DNA of 64,000 nucleotides from an uncultured Capnocytophaga sp. (GTDB taxonomy: Bacteria; Bacteroidota; Bacteroidia; Flavobacteriales; Flavobacteriaceae): contig NZ_CALGWU010000059.1 of assembly GCF_937936315.1 (NCBI RefSeq), positions 1 to 64,000 of the forward strand, read 5' to 3'. Made by a program: the position numbers and the translations under genes. Shown here piece by piece: positions 33,466-41,426 of the stretch. Positions within the stretch are counted from its first letter, which is position 1, and each line of letters starts with the position of its first letter. The notes under the pieces are model-generated. The model ran no database searches. It was not told where the DNA came from and saw only the letters and a list, made by a program, of their open reading frames with translations.

Positions 33466-34827
33466 TTAATTCTGTGCATATTCTACATCCCACTCGTTGC
33501 CATCATCACCCTTTTGTCCATCCATCTTAATGAGGAAGTTCTTTGCTGGGAAGTAGGGGGTCATATGAATATCCAAATGGATTTTGTCTTTTTGTATAGC
33601 ATCTTGCTCAAATCGCTTGATTTCAAACTTTTCAATCAGCTTATAAGGACCTGTGATGCTATCTAAAAAGCGAACTATCTGTCCCATAATCTCCTTACGG
33701 GTTACTGAGGAATAGTTCTCAAAAGCGCGTCTGTTCAAGAAATCCATTAGTACTTTGGTTACATAATCAAACACACGTACCACTGAGTAGGTCTGCAAAC
33801 CTATATTATCCCCATTGAATAAGGTTTTGGCTGAAAATGCCATTACCTTGCCGTATTCATTGACCATCGGGATAAGTCCCAAACTCTCTAAGTTCGCGAT
33901 CTCACTCTTCTTAAGGTCAAACTTCACCCCTTCTACTTCATTGATACCCCCAAATTTCTTACCCGCTGTTACCTGAGACATCAATGTCTTGTAAATCTTA
34001 CCAGCCAAAGCTGCTGAAGGGGGTACAAATAAATCATCTGCTTCTTCTATTTCTTCAAAACGCCCACGACCTACAAGCCAATTACAAGTCATCAGTACAT
34101 TAGAGCGGTATACATCTCCTCCTGTGTGGTTTGCCTCGTCAAACATTTCCATTACATCATCTGGTTCATCCAAGTGTTGGAAGTCGGTAACGAGCATTAC
34201 CTTATTGCTATGTGCTATTTTAGCCCATTTCTCAAGTACTGCATTAGAACCTAAGTAACCTGGTATAACCAAGATAGAGTAGTTGTTTTTAAGGTCTAAT
34301 CTATCGTAATTATCAGTAAGTTCTGCGTGGACAGCATCAATAAAACGGGTGTTGTCTAAATCTTTTAACTGGTCAAGAGTAGCATTGACAATCGTTACAT
34401 TCTTAACCTTATCTTCTTCGGTGTTTTTATAGAATAGGGCTACTGTACGATAGTTAGCTTCTAATTCTTTGGTGGCGTCTACAGCATAAGCCAAGTTCTT
34501 TGTGAGTAATTCCTCAGAGGCTTTTTTCTGATCCTCACAAGAGGCAACCATATCAGTGATTGTTTCATTATCGCTAAGTACATTGAGCCATAACTCTAAA
34601 GTTTTTTTCAAGGTCTCGCGCTCTTTGGCTTTGTTAGCCTCTGATAAAAAGATATTTCTACGCGCTTTGCGCTCAGGATTTACATTTTGGATATTCTCAA
34701 TAGAACTCTCTAAAAGGTCAAATCCGCCATAGCGTGCTAAAGCCTCAATGGATTTTTCTATTGAAACAGGTTTCCCTTGTTGCGCTAAGGGAGCACCTTG
34801 TGTTTGTTTAGCTGCATTATCTGCCAT
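33466..34827 (-). CDS. tssC: T6SS sheath large subunit TssC
   Basis: A 453-aa contractile sheath protein. Typical TssC features are the helical N-terminal region with LELWLNVLSDNE, the YSILVIPGYLG strand region, SNVLMTCNWLVGRGRFEE and the closing sheath segments. With TssB it polymerises around the Hcp tube and contracts to drive the spike. The length is close to that of other T6SS-iii TssC proteins. It lies 30 bp after tssB in the same transcript. Confidence 0.93.
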   Translation of the reverse strand: MADNAAKQTQGAPLAQQGKPVSIEKSIEALARYGGFDLLESSIENIQNVNPERKARRNIFLSEANKAKERETLKKTLELWLNVLSDNETITDMVASCEDQKKASEELLTKNLAYAVDATKELEANYRTVALFYKNTEEDKVKNVTIVNATLDQLKDLDNTRFIDAVHAELTDNYDRLDLKNNYSILVIPGYLGSNAVLEKWAKIAHSNKVMLVTDFQHLDEPDDVMEMFDEANHTGGDVYRSNVLMTCNWLVGRGRFEEIEEADDLFVPPSAALAGKIYKTLMSQVTAGKKFGGINEVEGVKFDLKKSEIANLESLGLIPMVNEYGKVMAFSAKTLFNGDNIGLQTYSVVRVFDYVTKVLMDFLNRRAFENYSSVTRKEIMGQIVRFLDSITGPYKLIEKFEIKRFEQDAIQKDKIHLDIHMTPYFPAKNFLIKMDGQKGDDGNEWDVEYAQN

Positions 34828-34857
34828 TGTTTCTAATATATTAAATTAATCACTAAA

Positions 34858-35310
34858 CTATTTCTTTTCTTCTAATTCACCAATTAGTCCCTGCAAGGTA
34901 CTGAGCAGCGCCGCCTTGGCTTCAGGGTCTTCTAAAGCTGCCTTGAGCACTTTATTGCTCTTGAGTTGCTTGACAATTTTCTGCAATTGGTCTTTTTCTG
35001 TCTCTAAACCTGTAAGAAAGCTACTTTGCGCTGTAATGCCTTTTACTCCGAAATCTCCCAGATTAGCAAAAGAAAGCGTTTCTTTCTTCATTGCCCCTTG
35101 GGCATCCTCAAAATCTATATTTACGTGTGGCTTAAAATGTTCAAACACTTTTTCAACAGTAGTAAGCCCTTCTACCAGCTCTGGCTTGATGGGGTCATCT
35201 GCTGTTAGCTTTTGTGCTATCAGGGTTCTATTCTGAGGAATGTCTGCAATTGCCTCATTGGCATCTAAGGGGACTTCATTTCCGCCTATACCTTTACTGC
35301 TAACTGCCAT
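34858..35310 (-). CDS. tssB: T6SS sheath small subunit TssB
   Basis: A 150-aa sheath protein. It shows the TssB pattern GNEVPLDANEAIADIPQNRTL, then LTTVEKVFEHFKPHVNIDFE and a helical C-terminal part ending in LSTLQGLIGELEEKK. It pairs with TssC and carries the region recognised by the ClpV unfoldase for recycling. The first gene after a 300-bp gap that holds a good promoter. Confidence 0.92.
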   Translation of the reverse strand: MAVSSKGIGGNEVPLDANEAIADIPQNRTLIAQKLTADDPIKPELVEGLTTVEKVFEHFKPHVNIDFEDAQGAMKKETLSFANLGDFGVKGITAQSSFLTGLETEKDQLQKIVKQLKSNKVLKAALEDPEAKAALLSTLQGLIGELEEKK

Positions 35311-35413
35311 AGTATTTATGTATTAAGTTAATATTGTTTCTTTATTACGCTTCTTCGCACCTACTTTCCCATTCAAATCCAAGAATGGATAAATCTATAG
35401 ATGCATCTCGGTG

Positions 35414-35444
35414 CAAAACTACGCAATATTATTTAACACACAAG
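35414..35444 (-). promoter_or_regulatory. Promoter upstream of tssB
   Basis: The minus strand reads TAGTTTTG (35414-35421), an exact TAnnTTTG match, with CTTG (35441-35444) 19 bp upstream as a near -33 box. A transcript from here would have a leader of ~100 bases before tssB. The rest of the 300-bp gap (35311-35610) is AT-rich with no gene. Confidence 0.55.
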
Positions 35445-35610
35445 AGCTTTTATCAAGTTTAACAAAACTTTAACAGATTCGTGAGTTTTTTTGTGATATT
35501 CCACCATCAAAAGTAGATAACTCGCAAACCTATATACATCTTATATACGGAATTTACATACATAGTGTTTATATAGTGTGCATATAAGCTATTGGGTGAG
35601 GGGAGAGTTC

Positions 35611-37443
35611 TTACCCCCTCTCAAAAAGTCGATAGGGGTACATATTAGCAGAGGCGTTTTTTAGCTTTAGCATAAAACTCTCTTTAAGGTAGTCCCATTC
35701 TTCTCTCTCCATATTCTTTACAGTATCACTCTTTGTAAGGTAGATGTCTATAGTACGGCTAAAGCCTTGGGTAGTAGATACTTCTTTCTTAGTGCCTTTT
35801 GTTACCTCAATGGCGGTTATAGCACTCTTAAAATGGCTCATCCCAAAAGCTTCTATATCCGCGATGGTTACTATCCTACCGCGTGAGAGCAAGGCACTTC
35901 TTAGCTCTAAGAGTTTTTCCTCAGAAGTGAGTCTATTTCTACCGCCTACTGAGGTTTTTAGGATAGTAGCAGGTGCTGTAAAATAAGAAGTTTGAGTAGG
36001 TGGGCTACATTTTGTTCCTGCTCTTAGTCCATTGCCTTCCGCTCCTGAGGTATGCCAGAAAGCTACCTCACAGTTATTTTGCTCTTCGCTCTTAGTAGTG
36101 GAAATGATAAGATATGTATTGTTATCCTTTACGATACCTTGTTTATCTTTTCTCTGCTCCAAAGAGGCTATATGCTGAAAAATCTCTTTTAGCACATCCT
36201 TAGTGTAATCGCCTCCAACAGCAGCAAAGGCTGCAGCTTCATTTTTTATAACCTCTAAAAGGTATTGCAATAGCTCGGTTGCCTCTCTGTTGTCAAGTCG
36301 GGCAACTCCTCCTCGTCTGACCACTGCAACGGTATCTTGCTCTTTGCTTTGGTGGTTTTTTAAGTCAATTCTATTCTGGTAGCTATCAATAATATAATCA
36401 ATATCCAAAAAGTGATGCTCTGTGGGTAATGGAAATATATTAAGACTTCCTTTGAGTATTTGTGAGAATTTTCTGTGTTCTATGTTGATGACAGGCACAC
36501 AATTGAGCATAAAGCGGACACTGCGAAAAACCTCTGAGTGTACTACCGTGGAGAACACTAATTTAATCCACTGAATGTTTTCCTTGATCTGCTCTTCTAT
36601 ATTAGGAAAATGACTATATAACTGAGATACCACTTCTTCATCTCTATCTGAATTAATAGGTTCTAATACACCTTTAAGGGTATAGAAATTAGGCTGATAG
36701 AATTGATTGACCTCATTGTATATAGAGGTTAATGAGTTATTATTTTTGGTAATGATATGCTCTAAATCAAGGTGTTTATCTGCAACATTGTATCCATTGA
36801 GTAGCGTAAACTTCTTGTTTTGAGCACTTACAGTAGCTAATTTTAAATAGTGATAGAAGAGTTCTTTATGTTCATTGTTGTTCACATTGATAAAAAACTG
36901 AAGGTCTTCCAAAGGTTCATTATTGGTATTTTCTATTCCAATCCATAGCTCACCTACTGGGAGTGGTTTTATTCCTTTGGCTATTTGCTCATCAAAGAAA
37001 AAGCTCTCTTGTTCTATCAGTTCATTGCCATAAGCGATATATTTTACTTTGGCAGTAGTGAGTTTTAAGGGAATCGTTGGAAAAAAAGTGATATCTATTT
37101 CTTTAGTATCTTGAGGGTTATAGATATCTTGAACTCTTTTCTTTGTTGCAAAGCTGTTATATAATGAGATAGGCTTGTTGTTTTGGGAAGGGTATACTTG
37201 CAAGATTGTATGTGCAGGGAGTGCCCCAGCAACTTCTTCAGGGAACATCACCTCTAAAATGCGGTCTATAATCCTTGCGCGTGAGTTTTCTTGTTCAAAG
37301 CTGAGTTTTTCAAGTTCTGAGGCGCAAGCCGAAATCAGTAGTCCCACCAAAGGGTCAAAGGAGTTTTCTGTTTCGCTCTCACTATAGCCCCACATACGTG
37401 AGGCACGTCTTAATATGCGGTCTCTTATTCTATCTTGATTCAT
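35611..37443 (-). CDS. tssF: T6SS baseplate subunit TssF
   Basis: A 610-aa baseplate wedge protein. The start RDRILRRASRMWGYSESE and SFDPLVGLLISACASELEKL, followed by SRARIIDRILEVMFPEEVAGALPAHTI-type residues, is diagnostic of TssF in Bacteroidota. The C-terminal half includes RGRIVTIADIEAFGM, as in gp6/TssF proteins. It acts with TssG, TssE and TssK in the wedge. It lies 26 bp after tssE. Confidence 0.92.
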   Translation of the reverse strand: MNQDRIRDRILRRASRMWGYSESETENSFDPLVGLLISACASELEKLSFEQENSRARIIDRILEVMFPEEVAGALPAHTILQVYPSQNNKPISLYNSFATKKRVQDIYNPQDTKEIDITFFPTIPLKLTTAKVKYIAYGNELIEQESFFFDEQIAKGIKPLPVGELWIGIENTNNEPLEDLQFFINVNNNEHKELFYHYLKLATVSAQNKKFTLLNGYNVADKHLDLEHIITKNNNSLTSIYNEVNQFYQPNFYTLKGVLEPINSDRDEEVVSQLYSHFPNIEEQIKENIQWIKLVFSTVVHSEVFRSVRFMLNCVPVINIEHRKFSQILKGSLNIFPLPTEHHFLDIDYIIDSYQNRIDLKNHQSKEQDTVAVVRRGGVARLDNREATELLQYLLEVIKNEAAAFAAVGGDYTKDVLKEIFQHIASLEQRKDKQGIVKDNNTYLIISTTKSEEQNNCEVAFWHTSGAEGNGLRAGTKCSPPTQTSYFTAPATILKTSVGGRNRLTSEEKLLELRSALLSRGRIVTIADIEAFGMSHFKSAITAIEVTKGTKKEVSTTQGFSRTIDIYLTKSDTVKNMEREEWDYLKESFMLKLKNASANMYPYRLFERG

Positions 37444-37469
37444 CTTTAATTCATTTTTAGATGTGTTTA

Positions 37470-37904
37470 TTAATAAGACAAAGGTGCTATAAACAAGTGT
37501 GTTCTATACTCATAAGGGTTGTTAGTCTCTCTTATAAATCCTTTGATATAGATTATTACTTTCTTCTTTGTACGGGTCTTTTCTAAGGTACTCAGGTTTT
37601 GATTGGTTACCTCTACTTCAACCTCTTGCACGAATAGACGTTTTTCGTATCGCTGTATAGCTTCTTTTAAACTCTCTTTTACCAAGAGTTTTAGGTTGGC
37701 ATCACTTTTAAGCATATCAAAGTCTGCTTCCCAAAAGCCTATGCCAAAGCCTTCATCAAACTTACACTCTCCCCAAGCTGTGGTAGCCAGTAGGAAGAGT
37801 TGCTGGTCAATGGAGGTCTCTAACGTGGTCTTAGCAAGGTCGCGCTTCTCTATCAGTGCCTTGAAGTCTATGGGGGTTTTGTAGTAAGTGCCTTTCATCA
37901 TCAT
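37470..37904 (-). CDS. tssE: T6SS baseplate subunit TssE (gp25-like)
   Basis: A 144-aa protein of the gp25/GPW family: TTAWGECKFDEGFGIGFWEADFD corresponds to the gp25 core that starts sheath polymerisation, and SLKEAIQRYEKRLFVQEVEVEV to the helix-strand end. The ATG overlaps the stop of the upstream gene by 4 bp. The length is normal. Confidence 0.88.
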   Translation of the reverse strand: MMMKGTYYKTPIDFKALIEKRDLAKTTLETSIDQQLFLLATTAWGECKFDEGFGIGFWEADFDMLKSDANLKLLVKESLKEAIQRYEKRLFVQEVEVEVTNQNLSTLEKTRTKKKVIIYIKGFIRETNNPYEYRTHLFIAPLSY

Positions 37905-38599
37905 AAATATATTTTCTTTTTTATCTGTCCCTTTTGGGTGTACTCTATCTCTTTGGTGAGTTGTTTGCGCTTGATAAGCTGCAATTGTACCTTGGGGGTG
38001 AGTTTGAGTAGCTGCTCGCGGTAGTGTATATCGCCGATAAAACTCTGTCCATCATGCGTATCTACAATGATAAAGAAGTAATCCACATCATTGGGCTTTT
38101 GAAAGTTTTCAATATCACCAGCATATAAGAGAACAGTTTGTCCCTCGTGAGTAAAAGTATAAGAGAGGCTGTCTTCGGTCTTCCTTCGGTATTTGCTTAG
38201 TGTGTATTCAGTGATACCGTCCTTGTCGGGTTCAAAGCAGATATTCTCATACAAATAGGAAGTCGTATCAAAACGCTTGATGCCTATAAACGAAAGTAGG
38301 CTTTTATGCTGCTTTTCTTCTGTAAAGTGAGGAATATCCCTTGTTATCTGAAACACCTTTATCTCTTCTGTTTTATCATCGGTTATAGTGAGTTTGTAGG
38401 TAGGCACTTCTAATAAAGTACCGTTTATATTGAGCTGCACACTGCCTGCTTCCTTATCTGAGATAAGCATACTGATGGTATGCTGTTTAAATCTGCTTTC
38501 CTCACGTACTACCACTACCTCCTCACCCGCATCGCTCTTGTTTAATGCCAGCGGGTTTTCACTCATTCGGATATTTAGGTCAAGTTCCATAAAGGACAT
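37901..38599 (-). CDS. Conserved T6SS-iii locus protein, 232 aa
   Basis: A soluble 232-aa protein with no signal peptide or membrane helix, between tssP and tssE. I do not recognise a named family. The middle has VPTYKLTI...FQITRD...ICFEP, the same order of short motifs as in the L,D-transpeptidase-like effector encoded at 49986-50765 (VPTYKMNV...YNVTRD...RCFEP), which suggests a common domain. There is no HxG/SxGC catalytic pair here, so it is more likely structural or an adaptor. It overlaps tssE by 4 bp. Confidence 0.6.
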   Translation of the reverse strand: MSFMELDLNIRMSENPLALNKSDAGEEVVVVREESRFKQHTISMLISDKEAGSVQLNINGTLLEVPTYKLTITDDKTEEIKVFQITRDIPHFTEEKQHKSLLSFIGIKRFDTTSYLYENICFEPDKDGITEYTLSKYRRKTEDSLSYTFTHEGQTVLLYAGDIENFQKPNDVDYFFIIVDTHDGQSFIGDIHYREQLLKLTPKVQLQLIKRKQLTKEIEYTQKGQIKKKIYL

Positions 38600-38607
38600 A
38601 ACGGCTC

Positions 38608-39141
38608 TTAATTAGTGGTTAAACGATAGTAATAAAGGCATTTTAAGTGTTCTTTGAGTTCTTTATCTCCACCTTCTCCCAGATAGAACTCGTACACTTT
38701 TTGGAATGAATACACTAAAATCTTTGTAATCTTATCATTACGCATCTTTTTAAGCTCTGAGCGGCTTAGTTGTCTTACAAAATAACCATCACAATTGAGT
38801 GGATACTGATTCTTAAGGCTTATCATCTCTCCTGACTCAAAATAGACATCTACAATCTTTTCCTTTTTCAGACAAGTGGAAGGGGCAAGTATATTCAAAA
38901 ATAGGAAGATACTATTCTTCCTCTTTCCTAATTGCAAAGCGGCGTAAGTGTACTCCTCATTGTCCACTCTCAGGTACATAGGAGGGACATTTACATACGG
39001 CAAGCCGTTTAATTTGGTTTTAGGTTGACTGACATCGCACTGTTCCATCACCTTAGGTTGTGGCAAAGGTAAGGACTGTGCTTTTGTGGTAAGCCAACTT
39101 AAAAGTGCAAAAGCTATAGCGATATACGTTCTCTGTGGCAT
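38608..39141 (-). CDS. tssP: T6SS-iii periplasmic protein, TssP-like
   Basis: A 177-aa exported protein with an N-terminal signal peptide (IAIAFALLSWLTTKAQS). The mature domain is β-rich, with LPYVNVPPMYLRVDNEEYT and a C-terminal Tyr-rich helix. Position between tssO and the tssE/F genes, size and signal fit TssP, one of the T6SS-iii membrane-complex proteins that replace TssJ/L/M. The name rests mainly on context. It lies 8 bp after tssO. Confidence 0.6.
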   Translation of the reverse strand: MPQRTYIAIAFALLSWLTTKAQSLPLPQPKVMEQCDVSQPKTKLNGLPYVNVPPMYLRVDNEEYTYAALQLGKRKNSIFLFLNILAPSTCLKKEKIVDVYFESGEMISLKNQYPLNCDGYFVRQLSRSELKKMRNDKITKILVYSFQKVYEFYLGEGGDKELKEHLKCLYYYRLTTN

Positions 39142-39149
39142 TGGCTTAC

Positions 39150-39668
39150 TTACTGATTTTGATATAGTTGCTTACAAACCTCTAAGTCTACTTTCATCTT
39201 ATCGTATTCCTCTTGTAGGATCTGATTGATGTCGTTTAGGCTATCCAACAAAACCCTATCAGCAGTAAGTTTTTTGATGTGCTTTTTAGCATCAATATAC
39301 TGCTTACAAATAAGAATGGTGTTGTTGTACATATTCTTATTGGTCAGTGTATCACTCTTCAAGAAAGGCTTATACATATCTGTCAAAATAGAAAAAGCTA
39401 ATTTCTCATTGAAAAAATCGTCTTTAAGATTGGATACCCCAATGGAGTCCATCGCGACTTTTACCTTCTCTAAATCAGCAGCGAAATGGTTTTGTATGGC
39501 GATATCCTTTTCCAACTTGGCGTTCTTCTCCTTAAGCAATTTGTTTTCCTCAAAAGGGAAGTGCACATTGGCAAACATCGCTACCACCACAATGGTAACT
39601 GTGAGGACAAAAAAGAGGACGAAAAACCAATAGGCTTTTGTGCGTTGTTCTTTATTGACTATTTCCAT
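39150..39668 (-). CDS. tssO: T6SS-iii transmembrane protein TssO
   Basis: A 172-aa bitopic membrane protein with one N-terminal helix (AYWFFVLFFVLTVTIVVVAMF, residues ~13-33) and a periplasmic coiled-coil region with KEKNAKLEKDIAIQNHFA. The layout and the position next to tssK match TssO of Bacteroidota T6SS. It is expected to form part of the membrane anchor with TssN, P and Q. Confidence 0.75.
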   Translation of the reverse strand: MEIVNKEQRTKAYWFFVLFFVLTVTIVVVAMFANVHFPFEENKLLKEKNAKLEKDIAIQNHFAADLEKVKVAMDSIGVSNLKDDFFNEKLAFSILTDMYKPFLKSDTLTNKNMYNNTILICKQYIDAKKHIKKLTADRVLLDSLNDINQILQEEYDKMKVDLEVCKQLYQNQ

Positions 39669-39697
39669 AGTATTTATAACTTTAATTATTTAACAAA

Positions 39698-40837
39698 TTA
39701 ATCTACCAATAGGCTGCGGGTACGCCTTACTATATCTTGATTTTCATTGGTTGTTTCAGCCACAAATATACCGCCATCAGGTTTTTTACCGATATAATCC
39801 AAGCGGCTTAGGTTGTTGTACAAGTCTTCTATCAAGTCCATAAACTCTTCTGCTACTTTGATATGCTTGCGGATATGGTTGTGGTTGTAGTGGGTGTTGA
39901 TAAGGGTATTGAATACCTGCTCAAAAGCACCTTGGGTAAGGTTGCACCACTCAGAAAAATAGTTCAGCAGTTCCTCTTTGCCTGCGCCTGAATGAGCATC
40001 TGTAAAGTTCTTCACAATACGTGCAAAGGCTGTTACTGAAAGCAGTAATTCGCAAGGTGGGTTATAAGGCGACAGCAGTTCAAAACGATTGATTTCCTGC
40101 CCTAAAAACACCAACATACGCTCATTTATCTTGTCTATCATTGCTGATAGCTCGTTATTCTGCTTTTTGATATGGATCTTTTGTGAGATTTGTATGGCAT
40201 AGTTCTCCATCTTAGCATAAAAGCTACGAATGCGATGGTAGAGGGTTTGTAAGGAAGGATGTGCTATCACACAGCTGCAAGGGGGTATATAGGTATCGTC
40301 CAAACGCACTTGTCCATTGTCCATAATCACCCTACCTATCATAAGGTAACCATCACCCAAATCCTTATTCTTTAATTCTTCATCTGTATAGAGGTAAAGG
40401 GAGTAGGTAGGGCGCAAAAAAGGAATACGCGGTGGGTATTCTTGTGCCGCTGCCTCTCCGTAAGGAGTTGGTTTAAACAATTCAGCGGTGATAAACACGA
40501 AGAAGGTGGCATTACCCTTCATCTCTGTCATATCCTTGCTTAGCGTTAAGGTTTGTCCTTCTTGTGAGGCACTGATTTGTATACGTATTCCATTAGGAGT
40601 AACAGCGTGGCATTCTTCAAGGGTTAGTTGCAGCTGATTGTAGTGATCCATCAGCACGTGCATCTTTACCGCATCGCCTTCCACTGGCTGTAAGCCGTAG
40701 TTAAGGTCTGTGGTTTGCAAGGCTATGGCATCTCTAATGCTGTCGGTAACAAAGTCCTGCACAGCAGTAAAATGCCTGCTGCTTAGCTTCATTCCGTCTA
40801 TCCAATTCACAAGATAATGGGTGAGTAGATTGTTCAT
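39698..40837 (-). CDS. tssK: T6SS baseplate subunit TssK
   Basis: A 379-aa baseplate adaptor. The start LVNWIDGMKLSSRHF is the TssK hallmark (WxxGMxL..HF). The middle contains SLYLYTDEELKNKDLGDG and the C-terminal helical domain contacts the membrane complex. It links the baseplate wedge to the anchor. It is the first gene of a tssK-O-P-(232 aa)-E-F run with a -7 promoter element directly upstream. Confidence 0.9.
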   Translation of the reverse strand: MNNLLTHYLVNWIDGMKLSSRHFTAVQDFVTDSIRDAIALQTTDLNYGLQPVEGDAVKMHVLMDHYNQLQLTLEECHAVTPNGIRIQISASQEGQTLTLSKDMTEMKGNATFFVFITAELFKPTPYGEAAAQEYPPRIPFLRPTYSLYLYTDEELKNKDLGDGYLMIGRVIMDNGQVRLDDTYIPPCSCVIAHPSLQTLYHRIRSFYAKMENYAIQISQKIHIKKQNNELSAMIDKINERMLVFLGQEINRFELLSPYNPPCELLLSVTAFARIVKNFTDAHSGAGKEELLNYFSEWCNLTQGAFEQVFNTLINTHYNHNHIRKHIKVAEEFMDLIEDLYNNLSRLDYIGKKPDGGIFVAETTNENQDIVRRTRSLLVD

Positions 40838-40861
40838 TGTTCTATCTTGTTAATTTTGTTG

Positions 40862-40869
40862 CAAAGGTA
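40862..40869 (-). promoter_or_regulatory. TAnnTTTG -7 element upstream of tssK
   Basis: The minus strand reads TACCTTTG, an exact consensus match, 25 bp before the tssK ATG. No convincing -33 box is seen at the usual spacing. Confidence 0.5.
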
Positions 40870-40925
40870 AGGTTTTTTATAGAAATATAGATTCTATTTT
40901 TTTTAGAACATAACTGAGATATAAA

Positions 40926-41426
40926 TCATGGTATCAACTCTGCTTTTACTTTTCTCACACTATTACTCTTTAAAGAATCTATTAAAATATAAGTCGTATC
41001 TCTATCCTTTCTATATAAAATACCTTTTTTTTCATTATAATTAAAATAAAAAGTATCTTGAGTTTCTGGATAATACATCATTTGTAAGTAATAGATTAAA
41101 AGAGAATCTTGTTGGGAAACCCTTTCTATTTTCCACTCATGTGGTTCCATAATATTCCAACCATCAATAAGCATTGAGTCAGTAAAAATAATTTTAGCCA
41201 TATCATAATCGTCTTCAAGATATGGGTATATTAAGAGCCTCAATTCCCCATTCTCCTCTTTTTTATCTAAATAATAAAACTTTTTGTTCGCTAGTGGATT
41301 GTTTATTTTGGTATCAGATTCGATACTTAATGATTCATTTAGTGGATCTTTTTCAGTGTTATTATTAACAACATTTTCACAAGAACTCACTGTCCCTATT
41401 AAAAATAAACTAATAAGTAATAATTT
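40926..41426 (-). CDS. Lipoprotein, probable immunity protein for papain-like effector
   Basis: A lipoprotein of 166 aa from the ATG at 41426 (MKLLLISLF), or 176 aa from 41456. The lipobox is GTVSSC, giving a membrane-anchored periplasmic protein. The mature domain carries NNPLANKKFYYLD, IIFTDSMLIDGWN and an end DTTYILIDSL. These match, motif by motif, the frameshifted gene at 53712-54213, so the two belong to one immunity family. It overlaps the 3' end of the effector gene, as expected for an effector/immunity pair. I prefer 41426 because the upstream ten codons come from a short repeat. Confidence 0.65.
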   Translation of the reverse strand, partial: KLLLISLFLIGTVSSCENVVNNNTEKDPLNESLSIESDTKINNPLANKKFYYLDKKEENGELRLLIYPYLEDDYDMAKIIFTDSMLIDGWNIMEPHEWKIERVSQQDSLLIYYLQMMYYPETQDTFYFNYNEKKGILYRKDRDTTYILIDSLKSNSVRKVKAELIP